From the IMG/VR virus record IMGVR_UViG_3300042479_000609, positions 1-46,658 of that record: DNA of 46,658 nt; one strand, 5' to 3'. The notes beneath the pieces were generated by a model. That model ran no database searches and was not told where the DNA came from. It was given only the letters and a program-made list of their open reading frames with translations. The stretch comes from a virus. The translations under genes were made by a program, and so were the position numbers. The first letter of the stretch is position 1, and every line of letters starts with the position of its first letter. This document shows, piece by piece, positions 15,245-21,818 of this stretch.

Positions 15245-15675
15245 GGGTATTCGTAATTGATAGTCAAATTGTTAATTCTAAAAGTGTTTGCACCGTTTTT
15301 AATATGGAATTTTTTAGCCATTTCTGTGGGAGGACTCAGAGTAACAAATCTTTTAATATTGGGTTTGTTTTCTCTTATGTGTTTGACTGCGTCTAGAATA
15401 AGTTCACGACCTGCACCGGGTGCATAACTCCAAATAGTATAAAAAACTACTACACTAGGATCAGTAACTGGTTCAAATAATTCGCTTTCATCAAGCGGGA
15501 TAATGTTTTGATAGCTAGCACAAGTGATAGCTTTGGCTTTACCATTTTCATCACGAAGCACAAATATATCTCTGTTTGTGCCTATGCGACTACTAGTAGG
15601 GATGTGAGGGCGAACTGGATCTTCTTTGAGCAGTTCAATGATGTTATCTGTGAATGATTGGACAAAGTGTAGCAT
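15241..15675 (-). CDS. GNAT-like acetyltransferase, 144 aa
   Basis: From the ATG at 15673-15675 (AAGG Shine-Dalgarno); the open frame continues upstream only through a tRNA gene. The order of strands and the segment SYAPGAGRELILDAVKHIRE followed by KKFHIKNGA suggest a GNAT fold with an acetyl-CoA loop and a final LNxxF-like strand, but the canonical Q/RxxGxG/A is weak. First gene of the operon continuing into the 391-aa gene and rpoZ. Confidence 0.5.
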   Translation of the reverse strand: MLHFVQSFTDNIIELLKEDPVRPHIPTSSRIGTNRDIFVLRDENGKAKAITCASYQNIIPLDESELFEPVTDPSVVVFYTIWSYAPGAGRELILDAVKHIRENKPNIKRFVTLSPPTEMAKKFHIKNGANTFRINNLTINYEYP

Positions 15676-15728
15676 GGTAACCTTATATATGACGTTATGT
15701 GTGTATTTAATATTAAAGACTAATATAA

Positions 15729-15803
15729 TGGCCGGCCCTGAGAGGATCGAACTCCCACCTCCAGGTTCGAAGCCTGGAATGATATCCATTTCACCAAGGG
15801 CCG
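15729..15803 (-). tRNA. tRNA-Arg(TCG)
   Basis: Acceptor CGGCCCT, anticodon loop CTTCGAA in stem CCAGG/CCTGG, T-loop TTCGATC, CCA encoded. Reads CGA and possibly other CGN codons. Confidence 0.93.
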
Positions 15804-15806
15804 ATA

Positions 15807-15880
15807 TGGTGCTCTCAACAAGAATTGAACTTGTGTTTCGCCCTTACCAAGGGCGTGTAATGCCATTATACTATGAGAGC
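15807..15880 (-). tRNA. tRNA-Thr(GGT)
   Basis: Acceptor GCTCTCA/TGAGAGC, anticodon loop TTGGTAA in stem CGCCC/GGGCG, CCA encoded. Three nt separate it from tRNA-Arg(TCG). Confidence 0.93.
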
Positions 15881-15921
15881 AGAATTTGTAATATTGATAA
15901 AGTTTTAGTGTAAATAAAAAC

Positions 15922-16647
15922 ATGCCTAATTATGATTCCTTTTATAAAAATCTTGCTAACAAAACTGTAGACTGGTTGCCCATGGACACTGAAGAATTAT
16001 ACAAGAAAAATCTTGACAAACGCCACGGTGATCTAGTACTACAGGGCTGGATAGATAATCACTTTACATATGAATTTAACTCACATGGGTTTAGGTGTAA
16101 AGAGTTTACTGACAAACCTAGTATCATGTTTCTTGGGTGTAGTTTTACAATGGGCATGGGGTTACCTGTAGACTTAATTTGGCCTGAGTTAGTATCAACA
16201 AATCTAAATTTACAATGTGTTAATCTTGGCATTGCCGGCTCCTCCGCTGATACAGCATTTAGGTTATGTCATGGATGGCTAGATAAAATTAATCCAACCA
16301 CAGTTATTTTTATGCAACCTCCGGGCATAAGATGTGAACTGGTAACCAACGATAATATTAAAAATGTAGATATTGAAGATCCATCAACAAAAGAGTTTAT
16401 TAAACTTTGGACAGTAGACGAAAATAACAATTATTTCAACACTGAAAAAAATACATTAGGTATACAAATGCTGTGTACTGCCAAAGGAATCAAGTGTGTT
16501 ACAGTTAATGCTAACGCACTCACATCAAGCTACTCTAATTCACTTGGTAGAGACCTTTGCCATCCGGGCATTGACAGGCATCGAGTTTTTGCTGAACGAT
16601 TGTCAATGAAGCTTGGAGCGGACAGAGAGAATCGAACTCTCAACTAA
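15922..16647 (+). CDS. SGNH/GDSL hydrolase-like protein (plus strand)
   Basis: A 241-aa protein and one of very few plus-strand genes. Block I is LGCSFTMGMG with Ser74, GIAGSSAD follows, and the C-terminal RDLCHPGIDRHRVFAERLS supplies the Asp/His block. It belongs to the same broad group as the proteins at 123, 33563 and 44238. Its last 11 codons run into the tRNA-Gly(GCC) gene on the other strand, and the stop lies inside that tRNA, so the C-terminus may have been set by insertion next to the tRNA. No promoter or strong Shine-Dalgarno is visible. Confidence 0.7.
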   Translation: MPNYDSFYKNLANKTVDWLPMDTEELYKKNLDKRHGDLVLQGWIDNHFTYEFNSHGFRCKEFTDKPSIMFLGCSFTMGMGLPVDLIWPELVSTNLNLQCVNLGIAGSSADTAFRLCHGWLDKINPTTVIFMQPPGIRCELVTNDNIKNVDIEDPSTKEFIKLWTVDENNNYFNTEKNTLGIQMLCTAKGIKCVTVNANALTSSYSNSLGRDLCHPGIDRHRVFAERLSMKLGADRENRTLN

Positions 16648-16687
16648 ACCTTGGCAAGGTTTCGGGTTACCATTACACCATACCCGC
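16614..16687 (-). tRNA. tRNA-Gly(GCC)
   Basis: Acceptor GCGGGTA/TGTCCGC, anticodon loop TTGCCAA in stem AAACC/GGTTT, CCA encoded. It overlaps the convergent 3' end of the plus-strand SGNH gene by 34 bp. Confidence 0.93.
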
Positions 16688-16688
16688 A

Positions 16689-16841
16689 TCAACTTGGCAC
16701 CATATGTGGAATGTACGGAACTGCTCTTGGTCCACCATACAGTTGTTCAAAAAGCTTTTTGGCTTCTTTTACGTCCTGTGCATATATTCTTTTCTTCTCT
16801 TCACCTTGCGGTGTTCTAACAGTGGTTTCGTACATTGGCAT
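16689..16841 (-). CDS. Small conserved phage-type protein, 50 aa
   Basis: ATG at 16839-16841, stop at 16689-16691. The sequence runs MPMYETTVRTPQGEEKK at the start and AVPYIPHMVPS at the end. Proteins with this start and end are, from memory, recurrent in phages of aquatic bacteria; the function is unknown. It starts 2 nt after the stop of the YkuK-like gene and ends next to tRNA-Gly. Confidence 0.7.
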   Translation of the reverse strand: MPMYETTVRTPQGEEKKRIYAQDVKEAKKLFEQLYGGPRAVPYIPHMVPS

Positions 16842-16843
16842 TC

Positions 16844-17314
16844 TTAGGCTACTTTCAAACTTTTGAAACGATCGGCAGCATAGCTGGCAGCAAATGCATC
16901 GGGTTTAACAAACGGTACAACATTACATGTTCCTTTGATATAGCCAATGGCCTGGCTGATAACACAGCTAGATCCATATTGATCATCGGGGTTAATGTCT
17001 AAGTGTACTTCAACCTGTCTACCTTCAAGTACATCTGCTAGCTTTAGGTACAACTCGCTGACCTTATACACTTCGGACATAAGGCGCATTGCTGGCCTAT
17101 GGACTTTGTGATCGTAATCACGTTCACGTTGTACTTCACCAAATAACTTGCAACCGTTATTTCCGTTGATGTGTACAACAACAGCCAAGACATAGTCAGC
17201 ATGCCATTGACCATCAATGCGCATACGTTCAGAGTCACAGCCTAGATAAATTTTAGTATCTGGCCCTTGTGCTTCAATAAAGCTCTTGACTTCTTCTAGA
17301 TTGATTTTTTTCAT
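16844..17314 (-). CDS. RNase H-like protein of the YkuK (DUF458) type
   Basis: 156 aa with an RNase H-fold pattern: IYLGCDSERM as first strand with acidic residue, then HADYVLAVVVHINGNNG, a middle Glu-containing helix, and EVHLDINPDD. This resembles the YkuK/DUF458 family of predicted RNase H-like proteins of unknown role. The gene has an AAGG Shine-Dalgarno and lies 11 nt after the D-Ala-D-Ala peptidase and 2 nt before the 50-aa gene. Confidence 0.65.
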   Translation of the reverse strand: MKKINLEEVKSFIEAQGPDTKIYLGCDSERMRIDGQWHADYVLAVVVHINGNNGCKLFGEVQRERDYDHKVHRPAMRLMSEVYKVSELYLKLADVLEGRQVEVHLDINPDDQYGSSCVISQAIGYIKGTCNVVPFVKPDAFAASYAADRFKSLKVA

Positions 17315-17325
17315 GGTTACCTTGG

Positions 17326-18105
17326 TTACGAGTTGGGATCAAGTACATGGCTATACATGATGTCCTTTACTGTAGCTGTTCTTTCGTTTTTGTTTTTACT
17401 TCCTAGTACTACAATTATGTAGTCTTTGTCTTTTTCCGTTACAAACAAACTCATACACCAACCGGCGGCACTGGTAAGACCAGTTTTGCTGATTACAATA
17501 TTGTCAAATTTAAATAACAGTGATTGATTGGTATTGTTTAAATTTACAGTTCGTGTTTTCTTTTTGGCTAGGGTAGCAATGGCAACATTCTTTTTAACTG
17601 ATGTTTCTCTGATAAACCAATAACTGGATGCTGTTTGTATCATGTTGGCCACATCATATACTGTGCTGACATTGAACACGCCCAGGCCAGTTGGATCAAT
17701 AAATGCAGTATTGTTCATATCCCACATTTTGGCATGTAGGTTCATTTGTTTAACAAATGCGTGTCTACCGCCAGGATAATCTTCAGCAATGGTTTCGGCA
17801 GCGGCATTATCACTGCGAACCAACATTGCATTTAACAGCTCGTGTCTGGTATAATATTGTTTAGGTAAACTGCTCGTGACACGATTACTGAGCAAAAGTT
17901 TTCTACTTAGATCTTTATCGTAGTCAAGGGTTACCATTGCAGTCATTAATTTAGTAATGCTGGCAATAGAACGAACTTGCTCGCCATTATGTACATATCG
18001 TGGGTGGTTGGAATTTACATCCAATACCAGAATGCTTGAATTGCTAGGAAATGCATAAGAGGGTATGCTAACAAGTAATACAAGCATTACAAAAAGTCTC
18101 TTCAT
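17326..18105 (-). CDS. D-alanyl-D-alanine peptidase, PBP7/S11 type
   Basis: 259 aa with a Sec signal peptide (first about 18 residues, MKRLFVMLVLLVSIPSYA). Serine penicillin-binding motifs are in order: SITK (49-52), SDN (98-100) and KTG (207-209). The length and composition fit PbpG/PBP7-like endopeptidases, which cut D-Ala-meso-DAP cross-links in the periplasm. In a phage it could loosen peptidoglycan for lysis or remodel the wall during infection (inference). An AAAGGAAG Shine-Dalgarno precedes the ATG. It heads the small operon down to 16689. Confidence 0.88.
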   Translation of the reverse strand: MKRLFVMLVLLVSIPSYAFPSNSSILVLDVNSNHPRYVHNGEQVRSIASITKLMTAMVTLDYDKDLSRKLLLSNRVTSSLPKQYYTRHELLNAMLVRSDNAAAETIAEDYPGGRHAFVKQMNLHAKMWDMNNTAFIDPTGLGVFNVSTVYDVANMIQTASSYWFIRETSVKKNVAIATLAKKKTRTVNLNNTNQSLLFKFDNIVISKTGLTSAAGWCMSLFVTEKDKDYIIVVLGSKNKNERTATVKDIMYSHVLDPNS

Positions 18106-18138
18106 GATGCTTCCTTTGTTCTATTATATATGCTAAAT

Positions 18139-18215
18139 TGGTGCCCCAGAGGAGACTCGAACTCCTAAAATTTGGCTTCTAAGACCAACACGTATACCAA
18201 TTCCGTCACCGGGGC
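18139..18215 (-). tRNA. tRNA-Leu(TAG) with a short variable loop
   Basis: Acceptor GCCCCGG/CTGGGGC, D-loop of Leu type (GAATTGGTATA), anticodon loop CTTAGAA in stem TTGGT/GCCAA, T-arm AGGAG/CTCCT, CCA encoded. The variable region is only ATTTT (5 nt), whereas bacterial tRNA-Leu normally has a long extra arm. Confidence 0.88.
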
Positions 18216-18227
18216 TTTAAATACAGT

Positions 18228-18431
18228 ATGATTGATTGTAACACATCTACTGACATATTGTATGAGAAATCGGCAAAACAGTCTTATATTTCTCCAACTT
18301 ACCATAGTACACATCGTGTATTTGTTCCTGACCCACTGTTGAATACATCCAAACCTAAGTTTATTCCTGATCCATTGTTGGTACCAAGAGACGGAATCGA
18401 ACCTCTAAAGGCCGCTATTCTAACCAGATAA
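18228..18431 (+). CDS. Possible small plus-strand protein, 67 aa
   Basis: An open frame with an internal repeat VPDPLLNTSKPKFIPDPLL. The two copies differ at the DNA level mainly by synonymous changes (GAC/GAT, CTG/TTG), which hints at real coding. The last codons run into the tRNA-Phe 3' fragment, so the C-terminus may be replaced. No Shine-Dalgarno is seen. Confidence 0.3.
   Translation: MIDCNTSTDILYEKSAKQSYISPTYHSTHRVFVPDPLLNTSKPKFIPDPLLVPRDGIEPLKAAILTR
18378..18403 (-). repeat. Direct repeat copy 1: fragment of a tRNA 3' end
   Basis: 26 nt matching the T-arm and acceptor end of tRNA-Phe (18923-18948) with one mismatch. The remnant, with traces of a D-arm up to about 18430, has a broken T stem and no 5' half, so it is a tRNA pseudogene. 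The two copies are 545 bp apart in the same orientation. Confidence 0.8.
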
Positions 18432-18457
18432 ATATATCAACAAAAGGAAATGTAATT

Positions 18458-18922
18458 ATGTCAATAATAACACTTATAAGACAATATTTTCGACGACTAG
18501 GGTTGTTGTCTCCCTTGAGTTTTGATCAACAGATCTGGGGAGCCAAGAGCCTTATGGATCTACATCAAAACGGATCTAAATTTTATCTTGCTGAGGCTGA
18601 CCGTAATGGAACTATGTATACCTGCTGGCAAGGATCCGAAGATACCAAACCTTATGCTATAACTGTTGACATTACAGGACATGCTACTGGCCCCACGTTT
18701 GATGACTCCCGTGTGGCTGAGTGTCAGGCATTTGTATATCCACCTACCCTGAGTTGTAATCAGGCACAGCAGGCCATGACCAAAGCAGGTATTACAGACA
18801 CCTGGCTGTTTTGCAGGTTGCGTCAAACTGTTGATTATCGAGGAAATCCTTTTTATGATTTTACATTTGATGGTCGCCAACCTGTGCATGTAGATGCTGT
18901 AACAGGCCAGATCACTCAGTAA
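18458..18922 (+). CDS. Hypothetical protein in a tRNA-flanked cassette (plus strand)
   Basis: 154 aa with an AAGGA Shine-Dalgarno at good distance. The C-terminal half contains YDFTFDGRQPVHVDAVTGQI, like a small secreted or immunity-type beta domain, but I do not recognise the family. There is no clear signal peptide. It runs against the prevailing strand and lies exactly between two copies of the tRNA-Phe 3' end; its stop is one base before the tRNA-Phe CCA. It looks like a captured or inserted gene. Confidence 0.65.
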   Translation: MSIITLIRQYFRRLGLLSPLSFDQQIWGAKSLMDLHQNGSKFYLAEADRNGTMYTCWQGSEDTKPYAITVDITGHATGPTFDDSRVAECQAFVYPPTLSCNQAQQAMTKAGITDTWLFCRLRQTVDYRGNPFYDFTFDGRQPVHVDAVTGQITQ

Positions 18923-18948
18923 TTGGTACCAAGAGACGGGATCGAACC
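18923..18948 (-). repeat. Direct repeat copy 2: 3' end of tRNA-Phe
   Basis: Second copy of the 26-nt repeat, here part of the intact tRNA-Phe gene. Confidence 0.8.
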
Positions 18949-18999
18949 GCCCACACCCGGATTTTCAGTCCGGTGCTCTACCAACTGAGCTATCTTGGC
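18924..18999 (-). tRNA. tRNA-Phe(GAA)
   Basis: Acceptor GCCAAGA/TCTTGGT, anticodon loop CTGAAAA in stem CCGGA/TCCGG, T-loop TTCGATC, CCA encoded. Its 3' end is duplicated at 18378. Confidence 0.95.
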
Positions 19000-19001
19000 A
19001 T

Positions 19002-19077
19002 TGGGGTAACTAATGGGAATCGAACCCATATTAACGGAATCACAATCCGTGGTGTTGACCGTTACACTATAGTCACC
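19002..19077 (-). tRNA. tRNA-His(GTG)
   Basis: Acceptor GTGACTA/TAGTTAC with an encoded G(-1) opposite C73, the histidine identity element. Anticodon loop TTGTGAT in stem ACGGA/TCCGT, CCA encoded. Confidence 0.95.
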
Positions 19078-19082
19078 ATAGA

Positions 19083-19367
19083 TTAATCTTGATCAGGCGG
19101 CAATCCATTGCTGTGTCGATCACGAGGAGTATCGGTGTCCTGAAACATTCGTTTCTCTTGCTGTGTCAACTCTTTAAAGGTTTTTCTAGGATTACTGCAC
19201 ATCACACAATTTGGGGTGCCACAGTTCATGGCATGATGTTTGGCAAACTTATGTGGCTCTTCAACTGGTATCCCAAATTCTTTGGCAATTTTGATTTGTT
19301 TGTTAACAGCGTTTTTGTCTTTCTGTAGACGCTTGCTATGTTTGAATTTATCGGTTTCGTTTGACAT
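19083..19367 (-). CDS. Small cysteine-containing protein, 94 aa
   Basis: Start at the ATG 19365-19367 with GGAG upstream; the frame extends further only into tRNA-Ser. A basic N-terminal half is followed by MNCGTPNCVMCSNPRK, a compact Cys cluster (C-x4-C-x2-C) that could bind zinc, and then KRMFQDTDTPRDRHSNG. Similar short proteins with a NCG..NC..C.NPRK motif occur in bacteria and phages; the function is unknown. Confidence 0.7.
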   Translation of the reverse strand: MSNETDKFKHSKRLQKDKNAVNKQIKIAKEFGIPVEEPHKFAKHHAMNCGTPNCVMCSNPRKTFKELTQQEKRMFQDTDTPRDRHSNGLPPDQD

Positions 19368-19381
19368 TGAATACTCCAATT

Positions 19382-19473
19382 TGGTGGAAGCGGTGAGATT
19401 CGAACTCACGGACCCTGTTAAGAGCCGACAGTTTTCAAGACTGTTGCCATAAACCTGACTCGACCACGCTTCC
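19382..19473 (-). tRNA. tRNA-Ser(TGA)
   Basis: Acceptor GGAAGCG/CGCTTCC, anticodon loop CTTGAAA in stem ACAGT/ACTGT, long variable arm, CCA encoded. Confidence 0.95.
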
Positions 19474-19476
19474 TAA

Positions 19477-19914
19477 TTAATTTACCTGAGATTCAGGTTT
19501 AATTTTTCCCCATTCAATAAAATTAAATACTCTCTCAACAATAAAGAAAAAAGTCATATTTGTCAATGCCTGTGCTATTGCAAATAGCACAGCGTTGGAC
19601 CCACTGCTTTTAATAATGAATATTGCAATCAAGTAAGAAACCGTCATGGTGATTGCACGATAGATAATGGTTTTAATTACACTACGTTTGATATCGTCAA
19701 CCCCTGAATCGTTTCTTGCCCATCCAGTAAGCAACCACAACCTGTCATGTACGTAATAAATTGCTGTACCTACCACAATTACAATTAGTCCGACTATGCC
19801 AGCCGATGCCATGCTAGCGCCGAATAGCAGTGATAACAACATGATAGCTACCACTGAGAAAAATCTGTATATAACTGCTTTTACTATTGTTCTTGTTTGT
19901 GTTTCTTTTATCAT
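19477..19914 (-). CDS. Tandem DUF2061-type membrane protein
   Basis: 145 aa made of two related halves, each starting with R-x-I-V/I-K-x-x-I-Y-R and ending in an aromatic (H/V)-(D/E)-R-x-W/F...W motif (AIYYVHDRLWLLTGW and FFIVERVFNFIEWG). This is the pattern of DUF2061, a small two-helix membrane family of unknown function; here two copies are fused, giving about four transmembrane helices. It lies between tRNA-Ser and tRNA-Trp. Confidence 0.75.
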   Translation of the reverse strand: MIKETQTRTIVKAVIYRFFSVVAIMLLSLLFGASMASAGIVGLIVIVVGTAIYYVHDRLWLLTGWARNDSGVDDIKRSVIKTIIYRAITMTVSYLIAIFIIKSSGSNAVLFAIAQALTNMTFFFIVERVFNFIEWGKIKPESQVN

Positions 19915-19936
19915 ATGGCTTTCTTATATTTAATAC

Positions 19937-20010
19937 TGGCGTACCCACTAGGACTTGAACCTAGACTGACGGTTTTGGAGACCGCAATGCTGCCATTACA
20001 CTATGGATAC
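19937..20010 (-). tRNA. tRNA-Trp(CCA)
   Basis: Acceptor GTATCCA/TGGGTAC, anticodon loop CTCCAAA in stem GCGGT/ACCGT, CCA encoded. Confidence 0.94.
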
Positions 20011-20014
20011 AAAT

Positions 20015-20092
20015 TGGAACAACGGGTGAGATTTGAACTCACGACTTTACGGATTTGCAATCCGTTGCATTTGACCACTCTGCCACCGTTGC
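20015..20092 (-). tRNA. tRNA-Cys(GCA)
   Basis: Acceptor GCAACGG/CCGTTGT, anticodon loop TTGCAAA in stem ACGGA/TCCGT, T-loop TTCAAAT, CCA encoded. Confidence 0.93.
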
Positions 20093-20097
20093 ATAAT

Positions 20098-20174
20098 TGG
20101 TCGGAATAGTAGGATTCGAACCTACGACCTCCTGGTCCCAAACCAGGCGCACTACCAGGCTGTGCTACACTCCG
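20098..20174 (-). tRNA. tRNA-Pro(TGG)
   Basis: Acceptor CGGAGTG with a 3' TATTCCG strand, anticodon loop TTTGGGA in stem CCTGG/CCAGG, CCA encoded. Confidence 0.94.
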
Positions 20175-20180
20175 AATAAC

Positions 20181-20255
20181 TGGTGGGTGATGAGAGGATC
20201 GAACTCCCGACAAACTGCGTGTAAGGCAGCGACTCTACCGCTGAGCTAATCACCC
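20181..20255 (-). tRNA. tRNA-Val(TAC)
   Basis: Acceptor GGGTGAT/ATCACCC, anticodon loop CTTACAC in stem CTGC/GCAG, CCA encoded. Confidence 0.94.
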
Positions 20256-20261
20256 TAAACC

Positions 20262-20335
20262 TGGAGCGGGGTAAGAGAATCGAACTCTCCGCATGAGCTT
20301 GGAAGGCTCAGGTATTACCACTATACGAACCCCGC
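20262..20335 (-). tRNA. tRNA-Gly(TCC)
   Basis: Acceptor GCGGGGT/ACCCCGC, anticodon loop CTTCCAA in stem TGAGC/GCTCA, CCA encoded. Confidence 0.95.
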
Positions 20336-20353
20336 ATTGTAATTTACTTATAT

Positions 20354-20428
20354 TGGTAGCCATGGACAGTTTCGAAATGTCGACCCTTGCCTTATCAAGA
20401 CAATGCTCTTCCTCTGAGCTACACGGCT
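20354..20428 (-). tRNA. tRNA-Ile(GAT)
   Basis: Acceptor AGCCGTG/CATGGCT, anticodon loop TTGATAA in stem TTGTC/GGCAA, T-arm with one mismatched pair, CCA encoded. Confidence 0.9.
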
Positions 20429-20434
20429 AAAATC

Positions 20435-20510
20435 TGGCAGGAGATATAGGATTCGAACCTATGCGTGTCGGAATCAAAATCCGATGCCTTGACCAACTTG
20501 GCGAATCTCC
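20435..20510 (-). tRNA. tRNA-Gln(TTG)
   Basis: Acceptor GGAGATT/ATCTCC region, anticodon loop TTTTGAT in stem TCGGA/TCCGA, CCA encoded. Confidence 0.93.
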
Positions 20511-20519
20511 AACAAAGCC

Positions 20520-20595
20520 TGGTGGTAATAGTTGGACTCGAACCAACGATAGGTTGCGTATGAAGCAACTGCATTAGCCACTATGCTATATTACC
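20520..20595 (-). tRNA. tRNA with CAT anticodon, probably elongator Met
   Basis: Acceptor GGTAATA/TATTACC, D-stem GCAT/ATGC, anticodon loop TTCATAC in stem GTTGC/GCAAC, CCA encoded. It lacks initiator features. Met is preferred over Ile2 because the copy at 29515 looks more like Ile2. Confidence 0.85.
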
Positions 20596-20710
20596 ATATA
20601 GAGGCACTCTCAACAGCAGGCCTAGGAGGCAATCTAGTTGCTGAAACTTTTGCATCTGCAGATACTCAGCTTCTTCTCCCGCTTTGACTTACGCCAAGAA
20701 TGCTTTTATA
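20596..20710. other. Folded spacer between tRNA-Met and tRNA-Lys
   Basis: No gene seen. The ends of the spacer (CCATATAGAGGCA including two tRNA bases, and TGCTTTTATATGG) pair over 13 bp with two G-U wobbles on the plus strand, bringing the two tRNAs together; on the minus strand the wobbles become A-C mismatches. Confidence 0.35.
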
Positions 20711-20786
20711 TGGTAGGACGTATTGGATTCGAACCAATGACCAATAGATTAAAAGTCTACTGCTCTACCAACTGAGCTAACGTCCC
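20711..20786 (-). tRNA. tRNA-Lys(TTT)
   Basis: Acceptor GGGACGT/ACGTCCT, anticodon loop CTTTTAA in stem TAGA/TCTA, CCA encoded. Confidence 0.95.
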
Positions 20787-20839
20787 ACAAATCTTACCAC
20801 TCTTATCACTGTCCATTTGGACTCTCCTTAAAAATTTGT

Positions 20840-20914
20840 TGGTGGAGGATAGCGGGGTCGAACCGCTGACTGAAGCTTGCAAAGCTACTGTGTTCCCAAC
20901 TATACCAATCCCCC
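20840..20914 (-). tRNA. tRNA-Ala(TGC)
   Basis: Acceptor GGGGGAT/ATCCTCC; the G3-U70 pair typical of tRNA-Ala is present. Anticodon loop TTTGCAA in stem GTAGC/GCTTC with one mismatch, CCA encoded. Confidence 0.92.
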
Positions 20915-20920
20915 AAAAAC

Positions 20921-20997
20921 TGGTACCACCTGAGCGAGTTGAACGCCCTACCCCCAAGTTCGTAGCCTGGTGCTCTATCCAAATGAGCTAAGGTGGT
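20921..20997 (-). tRNA. tRNA-Arg(ACG)
   Basis: Acceptor ACCACCT/AGGTGGT, anticodon loop CTACGAA in stem CCAGG/CTTGG, CCA encoded. The anticodon A34 would need TadA to become inosine and read CGU, CGC and CGA. Confidence 0.92.
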
Positions 20998-21002
20998 ATA
21001 AA

Positions 21003-21078
<76 letters not shown>

Positions 21079-21084
21079 TATATC

Positions 21085-21160
21085 TGGCTCCTCGACCTGG
21101 GCTCGAACCAGGGACAACTTGATTAACAGTCAAGTGCTCTACCAACTGAGCTATCAAGGA
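21085..21160 (-). tRNA. tRNA-Asn(GTT)
   Basis: Acceptor TCCTTGA/TCGAGGA, anticodon loop CTGTTAA in stem CTTGA/TCAAG, T-loop TTCGAGC, CCA encoded. Confidence 0.94.
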
Positions 21161-21192
21161 ATAAAATAGTTAACACACTCCGAGGAATGTAT

Positions 21193-21248
21193 GTATTAAA
21201 GCACTCTAAAATACTTAGGCTGCCTGTTCTTAAAGAATGCTTTAATAC
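21193..21248. other. Hairpin with 11-bp stem downstream of tRNA-Asn
   Basis: GTATTAAAGCA (21193-21203) is the exact complement of TGCTTTAATAC (21238-21248), around a 34-nt loop. No T tract. The stretch 21161-21346 holds no gene I can see; further weak pairing occurs around 21310-21340. Confidence 0.5.
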
Positions 21249-21346
21249 GCTGTAATTTTTCACTTCACAAAAGAAGCTTCATCCTACAGGCCGCCCATTT
21301 GCCCATGTTTTAAGTGCAGGTCAGGCTCGCGTTGCCTATGCACACT

Positions 21347-21532
21347 TTATGCTTTGCTAGTTTCAATCACTCTATTTCGATTGCCTGTTAGCAGTTGCAT
21401 TCTTGTGAATTTACCTTCAATCAATTTTTTTGTCATCTCGGGAGTGAGTGCGTACCCTAGTCCTTCGTTGGCTCTTTGATCAATTTCTGTGTAAACACAC
21501 TTATGTTCAGTTTTACTTTCTTCTCTAATCAT
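21347..21532 (-). CDS. Hypothetical protein, 61 aa
   Basis: A charged soluble protein (KTEHKCVYTEIDQRANEG near the start) with AAGGAAC as Shine-Dalgarno. No family recognised. A strong terminator (21551-21575) lies just upstream, so it depends on read-through or on an unseen promoter. Confidence 0.65.
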   Translation of the reverse strand: MIREESKTEHKCVYTEIDQRANEGLGYALTPEMTKKLIEGKFTRMQLLTGNRNRVIETSKA

Positions 21533-21550
21533 TTGTTCCTTAAAAACAAA

Positions 21551-21575
21551 ACCCCAGGGTTTTTAGTCCTGGGGT
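21551..21575 (-). terminator. Rho-independent terminator inside the tRNA region
   Basis: Stem ACCCCAGG/CCTGGGGT with a 9-nt loop, then TTTGTTTTT on the minus strand. It would stop the tRNA transcript from 23070 unless antitermination operates. Confidence 0.8.
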
Positions 21576-21600
21576 CCTTTTAGAATTTGATGTATTTTTA

Positions 21601-21732
21601 TTACATCTTGTCTCCTACGGACCCCTGCGTACCTGGAATTGTAATCCCACAGTTAAAATTAAAACCGCGTGACCAGGCAGATGCTGTCTGGTGCATAATG
21701 GGTTTCAACGATAATGTGAAATGCTTGTTCAT
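21601..21732 (-). CDS. Possible small protein, 43 aa
   Basis: ATG at 21730-21732, stop TAA at 21601-21603; it ends GFNFNCGITIPGTQGSVGDK plus M, a plausible but unrecognised sequence. No clear Shine-Dalgarno. A terminator follows 26 nt later, supporting transcription of the segment. Confidence 0.35.
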   Translation of the reverse strand: MNKHFTLSLKPIMHQTASAWSRGFNFNCGITIPGTQGSVGDKM

Positions 21733-21790
21733 CTTAGTTTCTATTGTACTTTATTTATGTCTTAGAGTCAACCTCTAAGGTAAAAATTTT

Positions 21791-21810
21791 GTGTTGTATT
21801 TATACAACAC
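21791..21810. other. Perfect hairpin downstream of initiator tRNA
   Basis: GTGTTGTA/TACAACAC around a 4-nt loop. A very similar TGTTGT...ACAACA hairpin lies near 23107-23125 upstream of the tRNA promoter. Possibly a processing or termination signal. Confidence 0.4.
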
Positions 21811-21818
21811 TCCTGTGT

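Noticed and set aside
15241-15789. Longer start of the acetyltransferase-like gene at 15789
   Set aside because: The extra 38 residues are a translation of tRNA-Arg(TCG).
20787-20839. A short frame with a good AAGGAG site between tRNA-Ala and tRNA-Lys
   Set aside because: It would encode 19 residues and read into tRNA-Lys; probably chance or an RNA processing spacer.
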